A program made the position numbers and the translations under genes. Shown here in pieces: positions 8,424 through 21,500 of a stretch of DNA of 64,000 nt. The DNA lies in the NCBI GenBank assembly GCA_963701015.1, contig OY969556.1, positions 4,402,001 through 4,466,000 on the forward strand. The letters are read 5' to 3'. Origin of the DNA: MFD09286-c1 sp963701015 (GTDB lineage Bacteria; Bacteroidota; Bacteroidia; Bacteroidales; DTGW01). How positions within the stretch are numbered: the first letter of the stretch is position 1; each line of letters opens with the position of its first letter. The notes under the pieces were generated by a model. It made no database searches and was not told the origin of the DNA. It was given only the letters and a program-made list of their open reading frames with translations.

Positions 8424-10262
8424 TTATATTAACTGTTTAATAGCTTGTTCTAATTCGGAAATTGTAAATGGCAAACCCTGAACTTTATTATATTGTTCAT
8501 ATTTAAATTGAGGATAAGTCATTCGTAAATAGTTTACAAATTGTCCCATATTTAATTCACAAACCAATATTTTTTTGAATTTCTTAAAAACTTCTTCTGT
8601 GTTCTTTGGTAATGGCATAATATAATGAAAATGGGCATGGCCAACTTTTATTCCTTCTTTTTCTAAATTATTTAAAACTGAAGTTACAGAGCCTTCAGTA
8701 CTTCCCCAACTTACTATCAATAATTCGCCTTCATCAATTCCGGTCACTTTTTGTTGAGGAATATAATTTGCAATTTTTTGAATCTTATCTGCACGTAATT
8801 TGACCATTAGTTGATGATTCTGGCCATCTGTGGTAACTGATCCGGAAATATTTTCTTTTTCCAAACCACCAATTCTATGACGTAAGCCTTCAGTTCCCGG
8901 CAATGCCCATTGCCTTGCCAGTGTTTCAGGATTCCGCAAATATGGTTTATAGGTACTGTCATTAGCTTTGGCAATAGGCGGTTTAATCTCAGGTAAATCT
9001 GCAACTTTAGGAATTCTAAACAATTGCGAACCATTTCCGAGAAATCCATCAGTAAGCAAAATAACAGGCGTCATATGTTCCATTGCAAGCTTGGCAGCCA
9101 TATAAGCATAATCGAAACAATTTACAGGGCTCGACGCCGCTATTACTACTAAGGGAGCTTCGCCATTTCTGCCAAACAGTGCCTGGTATAAATCACTTTG
9201 TTCCGATTTTGTTGGTAAACCTGTAGATGGGCCTCCACGTTGCACATCAACTATAACGAGCGGTAGTTCTGTCATTATAGCTAAACCAAGCGCCTCAGTT
9301 TTAAGTGACAATCCGGGGCCTGAAGTGGTAGTTACAGCCATAGCTCCAGCAAAGCTGGCTCCAATTGCTGAAGTTATTCCGGCTATTTCGTCTTCTGCCT
9401 GAAATACTTTAGCTCCTAAAGGTTTCTGTTTGGCTAATTCAATCATTATATCTGTAGCCGGGGTAATAGGATAAGAACCTAAAAATAATGGTCTGCCCGA
9501 TCGTTCACTTGCTGCCAACAATCCCCATGCTGTAGCTATATTCCCTGTTATATTTCTGTATTTACCTTTTTCCAGTTTAGCGGGCTCAACATAATAGGTA
9601 GATTCTAATGCTTCAATGGTATCAGCAAAATCATATCCTGCTTGTAAAACAACCTTATTTGCTTTAATAGTATCGGGAGTTTTAGCAAATTTTGTTTCGA
9701 AATAATGCAGCGTATGGTTTAAATCGCGATTAAGAAGAAAATAAATTATTCCCAATGCAAACATGTTTTTGCTTTTATCGGCAATTTTTACAGGAAGATT
9801 TAAACTGGCCACACTAGCCCGTGTTAAAGTTGAAATTGGAGCTTTAACTAAGTTAAATCCATCTAAAGTTCCGTCAAGCGCCGGATTGGAATTATACCCT
9901 GCTTTTTCAATAGCATCATCAACAAAAGCATCATTATCAATAATTATTGTGGCACCTTTATTTGCCCATTTTAAATTTGCTTTTAATGAGGCAGGATTCA
10001 TTGCTACCAGAATATCACAAAAATCGCCATAAGTATAAATTTTACTATTTCCAATATGTACCTGAAACCCTGAAACTCCGGCAACTGTATTATGTGGTGC
10101 CCTGATTTCCGATGGATAATCTGGAAATGTTGCAATGTCGTTTCCAAATACTGCTGAACTATCTGAAAAAAGAGTACCTGTTAGTTGCATGCCATCACCA
10201 GAATCGCCTACAAATTTTATCACTACACTTTCAAGTTCCTTAATTTTTGTTGTCTTTCCCAT
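8424..10262 (-). CDS. korA: 2-oxoacid:ferredoxin oxidoreductase, fused gamma-alpha subunit
   Basis: Larger subunit of the KorAB enzyme. The first about 200 residues form the gamma domain (VVIKFVGDSGDGMQLTG, then FPDYPSEIRAP), fused to the alpha domain, which carries the pyrimidine-binding block GSYPITPATDIM and FQAEDEIAGITSAIGASFAGA. Length 612 residues, as expected for the fused form in Bacteroidota and actinobacteria. Family knowledge favours 2-oxoglutarate as substrate; sequence alone does not exclude another 2-oxoacid. It is first in a two-gene operon driven from the 10400-10416 promoter region, divergent to the carbonic anhydrase-like gene. Confidence 0.88.
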   Translation of the reverse strand: MGKTTKIKELESVVIKFVGDSGDGMQLTGTLFSDSSAVFGNDIATFPDYPSEIRAPHNTVAGVSGFQVHIGNSKIYTYGDFCDILVAMNPASLKANLKWANKGATIIIDNDAFVDDAIEKAGYNSNPALDGTLDGFNLVKAPISTLTRASVASLNLPVKIADKSKNMFALGIIYFLLNRDLNHTLHYFETKFAKTPDTIKANKVVLQAGYDFADTIEALESTYYVEPAKLEKGKYRNITGNIATAWGLLAASERSGRPLFLGSYPITPATDIMIELAKQKPLGAKVFQAEDEIAGITSAIGASFAGAMAVTTTSGPGLSLKTEALGLAIMTELPLVIVDVQRGGPSTGLPTKSEQSDLYQALFGRNGEAPLVVIAASSPVNCFDYAYMAAKLAMEHMTPVILLTDGFLGNGSQLFRIPKVADLPEIKPPIAKANDSTYKPYLRNPETLARQWALPGTEGLRHRIGGLEKENISGSVTTDGQNHQLMVKLRADKIQKIANYIPQQKVTGIDEGELLIVSWGSTEGSVTSVLNNLEKEGIKVGHAHFHYIMPLPKNTEEVFKKFKKILVCELNMGQFVNYLRMTYPQFKYEQYNKVQGLPFTISELEQAIKQLI

Positions 10263-10399
10263 ATTCTTTTCCCCAAATAAAATGTTTCAGGTATATTTGT
10301 ATAAAAACAAAAGTTATTTTATTTTGTTATGAATATTAATTCTAAATAGTATTTAAAATGAATAAATATACAACAATAATGAATATTTATTATATTTTA

Positions 10400-10416
10400 C
10401 AAAGATAATATCTTTG
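10400..10416. promoter_or_regulatory. Symmetric divergent promoter between korAB and the gamma-CA gene
   Basis: CAAAGATAATATCTTTG contains a TAnnTTTG -7 element on each strand: TATCTTTG at 10409-10416 on the plus strand and the same word at 10407-10400 on the minus strand. They are separated by a single base. The plus element would drive the gamma-CA gene (ATG at 10468) and the minus one korA (ATG at 10262). The -33 boxes are weak on both sides. Confidence 0.5.
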
Positions 10417-10467
10417 AACTTTTAAAGCATAGAAATTATTTTTTTTAAATTTAGTTGAATATATTTA

Positions 10468-10989
10468 ATGGCACTAGTAAAGGAAGTTAGAGGATTTACG
10501 CCAAATATTGGGCAAAATTGTTTTTTAGCAGAAAATGCTACGATAGTAGGTGATGTAATTATGGGTGACGATTGCAGTATTTGGTTTAATGCTGTCTTGC
10601 GCGGAGATGTTAATTCAATTAAAATAGGAAACAAGGTTAATATTCAGGATGGTGCTGTTTTGCATTGTTTATACCAAAAATCGGTAATTGAGATTGGAAA
10701 CAATGTTTCAATTGGCCACAATGTTATTGTACATGGTGCTAAACTTTGCGATAATGTTCTTATTGGAATGGGCGCCATTGTTATGGACCATGCGGTTATT
10801 GGCGAAAATTCAATTATTGCTGCAGGGGCTTTGGTTTTGGAAGGTACCATTGTTGAACCGGGAAGTATTTATGCTGGTGTTCCTGCAAAATTCCTTAAAA
10901 AGGTCGATCCACAGCAAACCTCAGAGATGATTAATAAAATTGCAAACAATTATTTAATGTATGCGGGTTGGTATGCTGAGAAAAAGTAA
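10468..10989 (+). CDS. Gamma-carbonic-anhydrase-family protein (left-handed beta-helix)
   Basis: Hexapeptide-repeat protein of the gamma-carbonic anhydrase/YrdA group, 173 residues, cytosolic, expected to be a zinc or iron trimer. Isoleucine-patch turns run through residues 15-140 (ATIVGDVIMGDDCSIW, AVLRGDVNSIKIGNKVNIQDG). Three metal-ligand histidines sit at the family positions: His66 (AVLHC), His84 (SIGHNV) and His89 (IVHGA). Whether it hydrates CO2 or is an inactive homolog cannot be told. Its promoter is shared back-to-back with korAB, an enzyme that releases CO2, which makes a bicarbonate-handling role attractive but unproven. Its last 33 codons are duplicated at 27932-28048. Confidence 0.85.
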   Translation: MALVKEVRGFTPNIGQNCFLAENATIVGDVIMGDDCSIWFNAVLRGDVNSIKIGNKVNIQDGAVLHCLYQKSVIEIGNNVSIGHNVIVHGAKLCDNVLIGMGAIVMDHAVIGENSIIAAGALVLEGTIVEPGSIYAGVPAKFLKKVDPQQTSEMINKIANNYLMYAGWYAEKK

Positions 10990-11283
10990 TTTAATTTTCC
11001 TAATTGTTCCTATGCACATTTTGAAAACGTATATTTTAATCCAGTTTCAGTCTTAATTATTATTTAAAAAGTAAATATAATTAAGCTATAAGTTACATTT
11101 TTAAATAGTCTATTATATTTGGTTCATTACTAAATTGCATATGGATTACATACATTTTTAAAATGAATAATTCTATTGGTTTTTCAGAGCTTAAACAATA
11201 ATCTATAATTTAAATTTTCATTTTAAAATAGTATTAATTAAATTATTTATGCTTAATTAGTAGTAAAATCTATCGCTAAGACT

Positions 11284-12411
11284 ATGCTGTTAAAATATGT
11301 TACACTTGTTTCAGGTTTTAACTTTCTTTTATTTGCTATTATTCTCATATTCAAGCAATCACCTGTAAAAAAACCAAATCTGTACCTGGGTATCACTTTT
11401 TTAATGATGACTGCTTTTTGCTTTGATTTGTTTTACTTGCAACAGGCTTGTTTAAGAAAATCACATTTACTACTGTCTTTTTACGTACCGCTCGATTATT
11501 TGCTTGCCATGTTAATGGCGCCAGGCATATATTTTTATGTCACAATTGTTTTAAATAAAACTGTTTCAATTCGTTTGTTTAAAACATGGAGTCATTTTAT
11601 CCCTGCAATTCCACCTCTTATATTTATTGTTTATTTTATGTTATTGCCTGTAAACACCCGTGTTGATAAATTAATGACTAACTTTTATGAAACAATTTGG
11701 CAGGGCAATATATTAAATGGTCTTTTTTATTTACAAATGACCAGCTATTTATTTGTGTGCTACTTTATAATTTCCAGGCAGATAAGAGCTTCAAGATATG
11801 TTTTAATTAATTCAGTAAGAATTAATATTCATTGGCTTAAAAATTTCTTTTTAATTGACATTATTATGATGCTGGCAACTGCACCAATTTGTTTTTTAGT
11901 TAATAACGATCAAACAAACACTATAATTGGCCAGGTTGTGATGAATGTGCAGTTTATTTATATATTTATTAAAGCAAACTGGCAAAAAGGAGTATTCTCA
12001 GTAGAAAAAATTATTGAACCCGAATTACCCCGATTTACTGAACCATCATTGAAACTTGCTGAAAATGTTGCTGATAATTATTTTGAATTGCTATTAAATT
12101 TCATGCAAAACGAAAGGCCATATTTACAAAAAGGTTGCACAATACACGTTTTAGCTGATGGAACAAAAATACCAATACATCATCTTTCAAACATATTAAA
12201 TAATCGATTGAATAAAAATTTTTTTGACTTTATAAACGAATATAGAATAGAAGAGGCAAAAAAAATGTTGCATGATAAAAAATACAGTCTATTTACTATA
12301 GAAGCAATTGCATTTGAATGCGGATTTGGCTCAAAAACAACTTTCAATAAAGCGTTTAAAGAAATTACCAATCAAATACCTTCCGAGTTTCGACACATTG
12401 GTTCAATCTAA
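11284..12411 (+). CDS. Membrane-bound AraC-family regulator
   Basis: Transcription regulator of 375 residues with about seven hydrophobic segments in residues 1-225 (such as FNFLLFAIILIF, YLGITFLMMTAF, FIPAIPPLIFIVYFML, FIYIFIKANW), a roughly 90-residue linker, and an AraC HTH domain at about 275-370. That domain shows FFDFINEYRIEEAKKML, IAFECGFGSKTTFNKAFKE and QIPSEFR. This 7TM-like plus AraC architecture is frequent in Bacteroidota; the ligand is unknown. It stands 157 bp upstream of the 4311-residue secreted protein but is separated from it by a terminator, so control of that gene is possible by proximity only. The 294 bp upstream of it are AT-rich and featureless to my eye. Confidence 0.82.
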   Translation: MLLKYVTLVSGFNFLLFAIILIFKQSPVKKPNLYLGITFLMMTAFCFDLFYLQQACLRKSHLLLSFYVPLDYLLAMLMAPGIYFYVTIVLNKTVSIRLFKTWSHFIPAIPPLIFIVYFMLLPVNTRVDKLMTNFYETIWQGNILNGLFYLQMTSYLFVCYFIISRQIRASRYVLINSVRINIHWLKNFFLIDIIMMLATAPICFLVNNDQTNTIIGQVVMNVQFIYIFIKANWQKGVFSVEKIIEPELPRFTEPSLKLAENVADNYFELLLNFMQNERPYLQKGCTIHVLADGTKIPIHHLSNILNNRLNKNFFDFINEYRIEEAKKMLHDKKYSLFTIEAIAFECGFGSKTTFNKAFKEITNQIPSEFRHIGSI

Positions 12412-12429
12412 TTTTTAACTAAAAATACA

Positions 12430-12458
12430 TGTGCGACTTTATAAAGTCGCACAGTTTT
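12430..12458 (+). terminator. Terminator after the AraC gene (perfect palindrome)
   Basis: A 24-bp perfect palindrome (12430-12453) with arms TGTGCGACTTT and AAAGTCGCACA, followed by GTTTTTA. The stop codon is 19 bp upstream. The palindrome is GC-rich against an AT-rich background, as for an intrinsic terminator; a dimeric-protein operator is a lesser possibility. Confidence 0.75.
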
Positions 12459-12567
12459 TACCTATAACCACGGTTACTTTGGGGGTTGAATAATTATCAA
12501 TTTTCGTTAAAAGAACATTCAATCTTACTTATAGTCTTGAATAATAAATCTTAAATTAAGATATTGT

Positions 12568-15500
12568 ATGAGAATAGTACTTGTAAAACCCCTAATACTG
12601 CTTTTTGGAATATTTTTTTACACTTCTATTATTAAAGCACAAGGACCGGGCAATTGTCTTGATTTCAATGGTTCAAACAACTATGTGAAAATGAACGATT
12701 GGAAACTGGGTTCTAGCGACTTTACCATAGAAGTTTGGGTAAAGCCAACTTCATTAACAGGGAATATTATTATTTCGAATAGAAAAGATGCCGACGGAAA
12801 TGGAGCAGCCGGGAATTGGTACTCATTTGAATTTTACAATAATTTTCTTACATTAGAAATGGGAAATGACGGTCAGGGTAACTATCAATGGATACCTACA
12901 TCGTACAATCCATCATTGAATGTTTGGACTCATTTTGCCCTTACCCGCGCAGGAAATATCCTGACAATTTATGCTAATGGTTCATTGGTTTACAATGCAA
13001 GTTTTCCAACTATTAACAATTTAAACTCGGTTTATAATACAGCTATGATTGGTGCACGTTTGTATAATGGAACTATTACCGCACCATTTCAGGGACAGAT
13101 AGATGAACTGAAAATTTGGAAGTTGGCCCGCAGTAAGGCAAATATCCAAAGCGATATGTATGCTGAAGCTGTTGGAAATGAAACAGGTTTATTTGCCTAT
13201 TATAACTTTGACCAGGGGACGGCTGCTGGCAATAATCCGAACACGATAGCATTAAACGATGTTACTGGCAATGGCGATTATGGCTCATTAATCAATTTTA
13301 CATTAGCAGGAACCACTTCAAACTGGGAAAATTCTGACGCATTTGTTCCGCTTGCATTAAATGCCAATAATATTACTTCCGGTGGGTTTACAGCCAATTG
13401 GTATGCTGTCGGCGGTGCGAATAGTTATATTATAGATGTATCAAATAAAAGCGATTTTAGCAACTTGCTTGTGAATAGTCAAAATGTTGGCAATGTATTA
13501 TCTTATGCTGTTTCCGGCTTAACTTCAAATGCCAGTAATACTTATTATTACAGGGTTCGCTATGTCAATGGAAATTATACTAGTCCCAACTCTGTACCTA
13601 TTGTAATTACCGGTACAGCGGGTAATGCGCTGGCCTTTGATGGCTCAAACGATTATGTGCAACTACCTACAAGTACATTGTTAAATTTTGCAGGTTCAGG
13701 CAGTCTTACAGTGGGCGCCTGGGTTTATCCGACTGCAGGCAATGCAGCTATATTTGCCAAAAAACAAGACGGAACAGCCGGTAGGCTGCAAATAAGTTTT
13801 TCGGTTAATAGTTCTAAATTATTTTTAGGATTTGATCAGTATAATGCAAACGGATGGCAAACATTTACTTCTGTTACCAACGTGCCTAACAATCAATGGT
13901 CGTATGTTGCTTTTACAATGAATGCCGGAACAGTTACTTTTTATATAAACGGAAAAGCTGACAATACAGGTACATTGGACGCTAACCATTTAAATGCACC
14001 AGCTTCAACAGGCGTAACTACTGTTGGCGGGAATGGCATTTTAATGGGTTATGCAAGTGAAATGCTAGATGAAGTTGGCATTTGGAATAGTGCATTATCA
14101 GGTACAGCCATCAATAATTTAATGTACACTTCGCCTACAGGTTCAGAACCAGGTCTTATTGCTGCTTATAATTTCAATTCGTCAAGCAATTCCACGTTAA
14201 CAGATGTCTCGTCTAATGCCTTAAATGGCGCGTTAAACAATTTTATGTTAAGCGGAACTTCTTCAAACTGGGTAGCGTCAGGTGCATTTTGCCCTATTGC
14301 ATTACCGGCAAGTAATGTTTCACTTTCTGGTTTTACAGCTAACTGGCAGGCAGTTCCTAATGCTACCAGCTATGTTTTAGATGTTGCATCGAGTAGCGAT
14401 TTCACCAGCATTATTTCTACTGGTATTGCTGCTGGTTCCGGGACTTCATATAAAGTTACCGGCCTATTTTTAAGTTCTGGTACATCATATTACTATAGGG
14501 TTCGCAGTGTAAACGGCATTGGCGCAAGTTCCAATTCTAATGTTCAACCTTTTATGGTGGGTGTTGGCAATTGCCTCAATTTTGATGGAATAGACGATAA
14601 TGTAAGTTGCGGGGCGCAAAATCCCACCACTCTGACTATGGAAGCTTGGTTTAACCCAACTGTAACCAATCGCGACCTGGCAATTGTTTCTACTTTAAAC
14701 GAGAGCAGTCCTGCTGGTTGTGAGTTGCATTTGAACACAATCGGTCAGCTTGTTTTTACTATTAAAAGTTCGGCATGGTTGGATATAAAATCTAATTCGA
14801 TTGTTTTACCTAATACTTGGAACCACGCGGCTGTGACCTATGATGGCGTTACGGTAAAGCTTTATTTAAATGGTATTTTAGTTGGAACAGGTGCTGTGTC
14901 ATCGTATGCTGCCGGAACTGGTAACTTAAGAATAGGCCAGCGGTCAGTAAATGTTACTGCTTCCATTTTTATGGGAACAATTGATGAAGTGAGCATTTGG
15001 AATACTACCCTATCGCAATCGGCCCTACAAAGCAATATGTTTACTGGTTTGGTAGGTACCGAAACCGGGTTGATGTCGTATTACAAGTTCGACCAGGCAA
15101 GCGGAACAACTTTAAATGATGTCAAAGGTGCATATAATGGCACGCTTTCTAATTTTACCCTTTCTGGAACTACATCCAACTGGGTTTCATCCGGGGCAGA
15201 ATGCCCGATAATATTCAATGCTACCAATGTTACAACTACCGGGTTCACGGCCAACTGGCAAACAGTCCCGAATGCAACAGGTTATTTTATTGATGTATCT
15301 TCAAGCAGCACATTCAGTTCTTTTGTCTCTTCAAATATTTCAGCCGGAACAAGTACATCATTTAATGTTACCGGGCTAAGCTTAACTGCCGGCACAAATT
15401 ATTATTACAGGGTGCGTTATACCAACGCCAGCGGTACCAGTACCAATTCTATACCTCAATCGTTTATGGTTGGCTTTGGAAATGCTTTAAACTTTAATGG

Positions 15501-18500
15501 TACAAGTAGTTATGTTAATTGCGGAACAGTATCAACCACCAGCAATTTTAGCAATGGCTTTACTTATATGGGTTGGGTGAATTGGACTTCATTTAACAGC
15601 TATTCGCGTTTATTAGACTTTGGAACGGGACAAGCTTCAAATAACATTGTAATTGCAAATTATACTACAACTGGACAGTTAATCTTCTCTAATTATAATG
15701 GTGCCACGGCAAATCAGTTTATAACAACTGCTGTAGTACTAATGAATCAGTGGGTACATGTGGCAGCCACCATTAACAGCAGCGGTGTAGGGACAATATA
15801 TATTAATGGACAGGTTGCAGGCTCTGCTAATATTGGAATTCCTGTAAATATTGCAAGGACCAATTGTTATTTGGGACGAAGTAATTGGAGTACCGATACA
15901 TATTTCAACGGAAGCATGGACAATTTTCGTGTTTATGAACGTGCATTGAGCCAGGCCGAAATACAGGCAGGTATGGGCAACGATGTGGTTGGAAACGAAA
16001 ATGGCCTGATACTGGCCTACAATTTTAACCAGGGAACAGCTGCTGGCACCAATACAAGCATTACCACAGTAAACGATGCAACTGGTAAAAATACAGGAAC
16101 GCTTACCAATTTTGCTTTAACTGGCAGTACCTCGAACTTTATTGCATCGCAAAATACAGCGCATGTATATTATGTTGATGCCAGTGCAGCTTCATCTGGA
16201 ACTGGTAGTTTAGCCAGTCCGTTTAAATCAATACAAAGTTTGAATGGTATAGTTTTAAATAATAATGATACTGTTAAAGTAGCAGCCGGATCATATTCAT
16301 TAACTGCAAATCTGAGTTTTAGCTCAGACGTGATTATTTTAGGAGGATACAAGAGTGATGGTACTTTTGCAACACGTAACCCAGTATCGTACCCGAGTAT
16401 TATACAACCGGCATCAGGTTATACGGGATATTTGATTTATGAATCATGTTGTTCTCCATTAATTGATGGGTTCACCATACAAAACGCCTATAATTCAAGT
16501 GAAAATTATGGTTCAAACATATTGGGCGGGGCAATTTTAATAGCAACACAGTGTGGCTCATCTGAGGGCTATTTAAAAACACCCAGGATAAACAACTGCT
16601 ATTTTTATAATAATAAAGCTATTACGGGTTCATATGGCGCATACGGGGGTGCTATTGCAATAATTGCCGATAATACCAATACACAGCCATTTATAACTAA
16701 CTGTACTTTTGTGGGTAATTTTGCTACTCAAGATGCCAGCGCTATTGAAATATTAAATTCAAAAACCACTATTAGTAATTGTACATTTTATAATAATGCC
16801 GTAAGTGCTGGAACAGGAACAATAATGTCATCTAGTGGAGCCATAGTAAATTTATTCCACAATACTTTAGTTGGGAATACCAGTGTAAATTATACTGGCG
16901 GTTTATCGAACGGAGGTAGTAGTACAACTAATATGTTTGGTAATATAATTGCCGGCAATACAGGTGGTACTGCTCCTGGCAGCAATGAATTCAATGTTTG
17001 GAACCAATCGGGTACCATAAACGATTTGGGCTATAACCTCTTTGGCTATAGCAATGGATATACTGGCGCTTGCTGCTTTACCATGGTCTCAACTTCGCAA
17101 TGGGTAACCAATACTGCATTGGCAAATATACTCGAAGCTTCCGGCACAGTTCCGGCAAATGGTTTGTTCCCTGCAAAAGTTAACAGCAATGGAGGTTATA
17201 CGCCTACTATAAAATTAATTGGCCGTGTACTCAGCAATACAGGTGGAACCAGTTTCACGGTAAGGGAGGTGCCTAATACTTATAATATTACAACCGACCA
17301 GCGCGGTGTTGCCCGTACTTTTGGTACTGCATCAATTGGAGCTTATGAATTTACAGAGACAAACCAAGGTGTTATTTATGTAAATGGAACCCTTTCGGCT
17401 GCCGGTGATGGTTTAACCCCGGCTACTGCTTATAACAACTTGCAAACTGCAATTAACGCATCTTTAAACGATACTATTAAAGTTGCTGCCGGAACGTACA
17501 ACCAACCTGGTGCCGGATTTGCATTTACAAGTTATGCTGGTGAAAATCTCATTATTTATGGAAGTTATAAATCGGACTTCACAACCCGTGATACTGCACT
17601 TTACCGCACCACAGCACAAGGTTATAATGGCGGTAGCGGCGTTGCGCCAATCTTTTGGATTATTAATAGCAATTTAACACTCGACGGGGTTACTGTTGCC
17701 AATGGTAATGGTTCGGGAAATGCAAACGGTTCGGAAACTTATGAGGGTGGTGCAATACATTTTCATGCTACAACTAGTGTTTATAACCTAAATTTAAATA
17801 ACTGCTTGTTTAAAAATAACAAAAATGTGAGTACCGGAAATGGAGGGGCATTATATCTATTGGGTACCTCAACCTATTATGGGACGGCTAATATTACCGG
17901 TTGTACATTTATCGGAAATTCCACAGCCAGCACTGGCGGGGCAATTGCAAATGCTTATTTTAATACAAACATTACCAATTGTATATTCAACGGAAATACT
18001 GCTTCAGGTGATGCCGGGGCATTGTTTCTTAATAGTAATACAACCATTGTAAATAGTTGTACTTTTATAAACAACAAAGCTTTAGATGCCGGTGGGATAC
18101 TTGTACAAGGAGGAACATCTGTAGTTAAAAACTGTACTTTTTTTAATAACCAGGCAACAAATAGTGGCGGGGCTATTCACAATCTGGGGACTTTAACATT
18201 GATTAATAATACAATCTCCGGAAATTCTAGCGCAAATACCAGTACTGGATATTCAGGCGGTTTGGGCTGTTCAGCGAGTACTACAACTATTATTGAGGGC
18301 AATATAATTGCAGGCAATCAAAGTCAGGGCGGGTTATATCCTGCAGATATCCAACTTCTTTCATCAAGTTGCACATTTACTGATAATGGGTACAATATTA
18401 TTGGAAATGGAGGCAGCACTATCTATGGCGTGGGAGCATTAAGCCTTCCAAATAGTACATCGCTAGTTGTCAGTCAACTTTATAGGATACTCGAAAGTAC

Positions 18501-21500
18501 CAATCAGAGTAATACAACTGCCTATTTATTCCCAGCCAAAGTTGCCAACAATGGAGGTGCAACGCCAACTATAAAAATTATTGGCAGGTCGGTTACAAAC
18601 ACTTCCGATGGCTATGTCAATATCAACAGTATTCCTATACCGGGCTTTCAGTTTGGAGTAACACCAGTTTACGATCAGCGTGGTGTAACCCGTAAAATGG
18701 GAAGCGCTACCATTGGCGCATATGAATATACTGAGTCATCAACAAATGGCGGAAGTTCAATATATGTAAGCATTTCCGGAACAACTTTGGGAACTGGTAC
18801 AATTTCCAATCCATATAACGACTTAACTTCAGCACTGGTTGCAGCTTTGCCCGGTGATACCATTAAAGTAGCTGCCGGCACCTATAATACACCAAGTGGT
18901 GGAGGTTCATTTAATATAACTACCGAAAATATTACTTTGTTAGGTGGATATAACAGTAATTTTACAAGCTGTGACCCACGATTGTATGCAACTACTTTAA
19001 ATCAATTGGGCGCGGTAAATGGCCCGGTTTTTTGGACAAGTCCTTCGTATGCAATTACTTTGTTTACCATGAACGGGTTTACAGTAACAGGTGGGAAAGC
19101 TTGCAATACAGGGAATGGCGGTGGAATGGATTTTGAATCTAATTCACTTTTAAAATTAAACATCTCGAATTGTACTTTCTCAGGTAATAGTGCAACATAT
19201 GGTGGGGGTATTTATGTTAACTCTAATATGGCTACTTCACAGGTAACCATAAGCAATTGTACATTTACCGGTAATACTGCCACAACAGATGCAGGAGCGT
19301 TGGATTTACGTGGGTGTACATATTTGGTGCAAAACTGTACTTTTTATAACAATACAGCCGCTAACAATAGCGGCGCTATTTGGAGCGGTTTGTCTGCTCA
19401 CACAACTTTGATTAATAATACCATTGTAGGAAACTATAATTCAAGTGCTAGCAATGGTGGTGCTATTGATTGCGCAAGCGGTATTTTATCGCTACAGGGG
19501 AATATTATTGCAGGCAATAATTCTAAGAATACTACCGGATACGATCTATGGAAAGAAATAGGGACAATTACCGACAATGGTTATAATATATTTGGGATTG
19601 ACGCTACGAGTTGGTTTACTCTAAGCAGTAAATCACAAAGGGTTGCTACTGCACAGTTATACCGCATACTTGAATGTAGCAACCCAACTGCGCCAACCGA
19701 TTCGTTATCAAGTACCTATCGTTTGTTTGTAGGCAACCTTGCTGATAACTACGGGCCAACCAAAACCATCCGGTTGATTGGCAAAAAATTCAATGCAGGT
19801 TCAGGAGATATTAATGTTAATGTAGTACCTTCTGTAGTAGGTTCAAGTTTAATACCTGTTACCGATCAACGCGGCTTCAGCAGGGTTAGCGGAGCCGCCT
19901 GTTATGGAGCCTACGACTTCAATGCATGGAATGATGTAGTTTATGTAAATGCTGGTGCAGCCTCTGGAGGTACTGGTTTTACTGCTTCTTCACCTGTTAA
20001 TGATTTAAATTATGCTATATCCGTATTGGCAAACCCTAATGATACTATTAAAGTGGCCGGTGCTACTTATACAACACCTGCAACTACATCCTCATTTAAT
20101 ATAGTCAGAAATTTAACCCTGTTGGGTGGATACAACAGCACATTTACAACACGCGATGCCAAAGGCAATTTGACAACTTTACAGGGCAATGCAAGTTCAG
20201 TAGTAGCTGTAATTTACGCGCCCAATATTAACCTTACTATTGATGGTTTTACTGTAACAGGAGGTAATGTTACTGGCAGCAACCCAGCGGGCGGTGGAAT
20301 TTCTTACAACATATCCGGCACAAAAGGCTATTCCTTAAATGTAAGCAATTGCTTGTTTACCGGAAATACGGCTAGTACAAGTGGCGGGGCCGGTATTGGG
20401 TTATACTCAAGTTCAACCACATCATCAACCATAAATATTAGCAAATGTACTTTTACAAATAATAATACAATAGGGAACGGAAGTGCAATTAATTCCACTT
20501 ATGGTTCAAGTAATTTTATTGTAAATGCAACTAATAATACATTTTATAAAAATTCAGGGACTGGTAGTGGAAGCAATGGCACTATTGAAATTCAGGGTGG
20601 CACATTGAATTTTTATAACAACACGGTTGTAGGAAATACTGTTGTGAACAATTGTGCTGGGCTGGTAAATTATGGTTCTCCTGCCGCTACAACCAATATG
20701 GCAGGTAATATTATTGCGGGTAATAGTGGAGGTAGTGGAATGCATGATGTTTGGGTGCAGTCAGGTACTTTAAATGATTATGGATATAACATTTTTGGAG
20801 ATGCAAGTACCAGTGGTTTTACCTTAAATGGTACTTCAAAATCAGTTTCGGTATCAACAGGTAACCAGTTGTACCGCATTTTAGACAATACAAAAACAGG
20901 AGTTGCTTACCAAACAATTAACACACGATTGTTTGCCGCTAACTTAGTCAACAATGGTGGTGAAACCCCAACTGTCAAGCTTATTGGTAAGTATTTAAAG
21001 AACACTACAGGAACAGGTTCCGATTCCATTACGGTTGTGAGGGAAGTACCGACAACTGTTAATGGCGGCTCTGTTACCATGCCTACAATTGACCAATGCG
21101 GAGTACTCCGTTCAATAAACGGAGCTTGTGTTGGGGCTTATGAATTAAGCGGTGCAAGCAGGTACACTTATGTATATGCATCGGCTGCAAACGGAGGCAC
21201 AGGCTCAATAACCGCACCTTATAATAGTTTAGCTCCTGCATTAATAAGCGCTATTGGAGGTGATACAATTTTAGTAGCACAGGGGAATTATACTCCTGGA
21301 TTAAACACAAGCTATACAATAAATAAAAATGTAACAATTTTGGGTGGTTACAATAGTACATATACGCAACGAGGATCGTCTTATCCAACTATTATAAGTG
21401 CAACTACAACCTCAACTACCCCGGTTTTTGTTGTTAATAGTTCAGCTTCGTTCGATAGACTTTCTATTACTAAAGCTTCGTGTAATGCTTCTGCAGGTGG

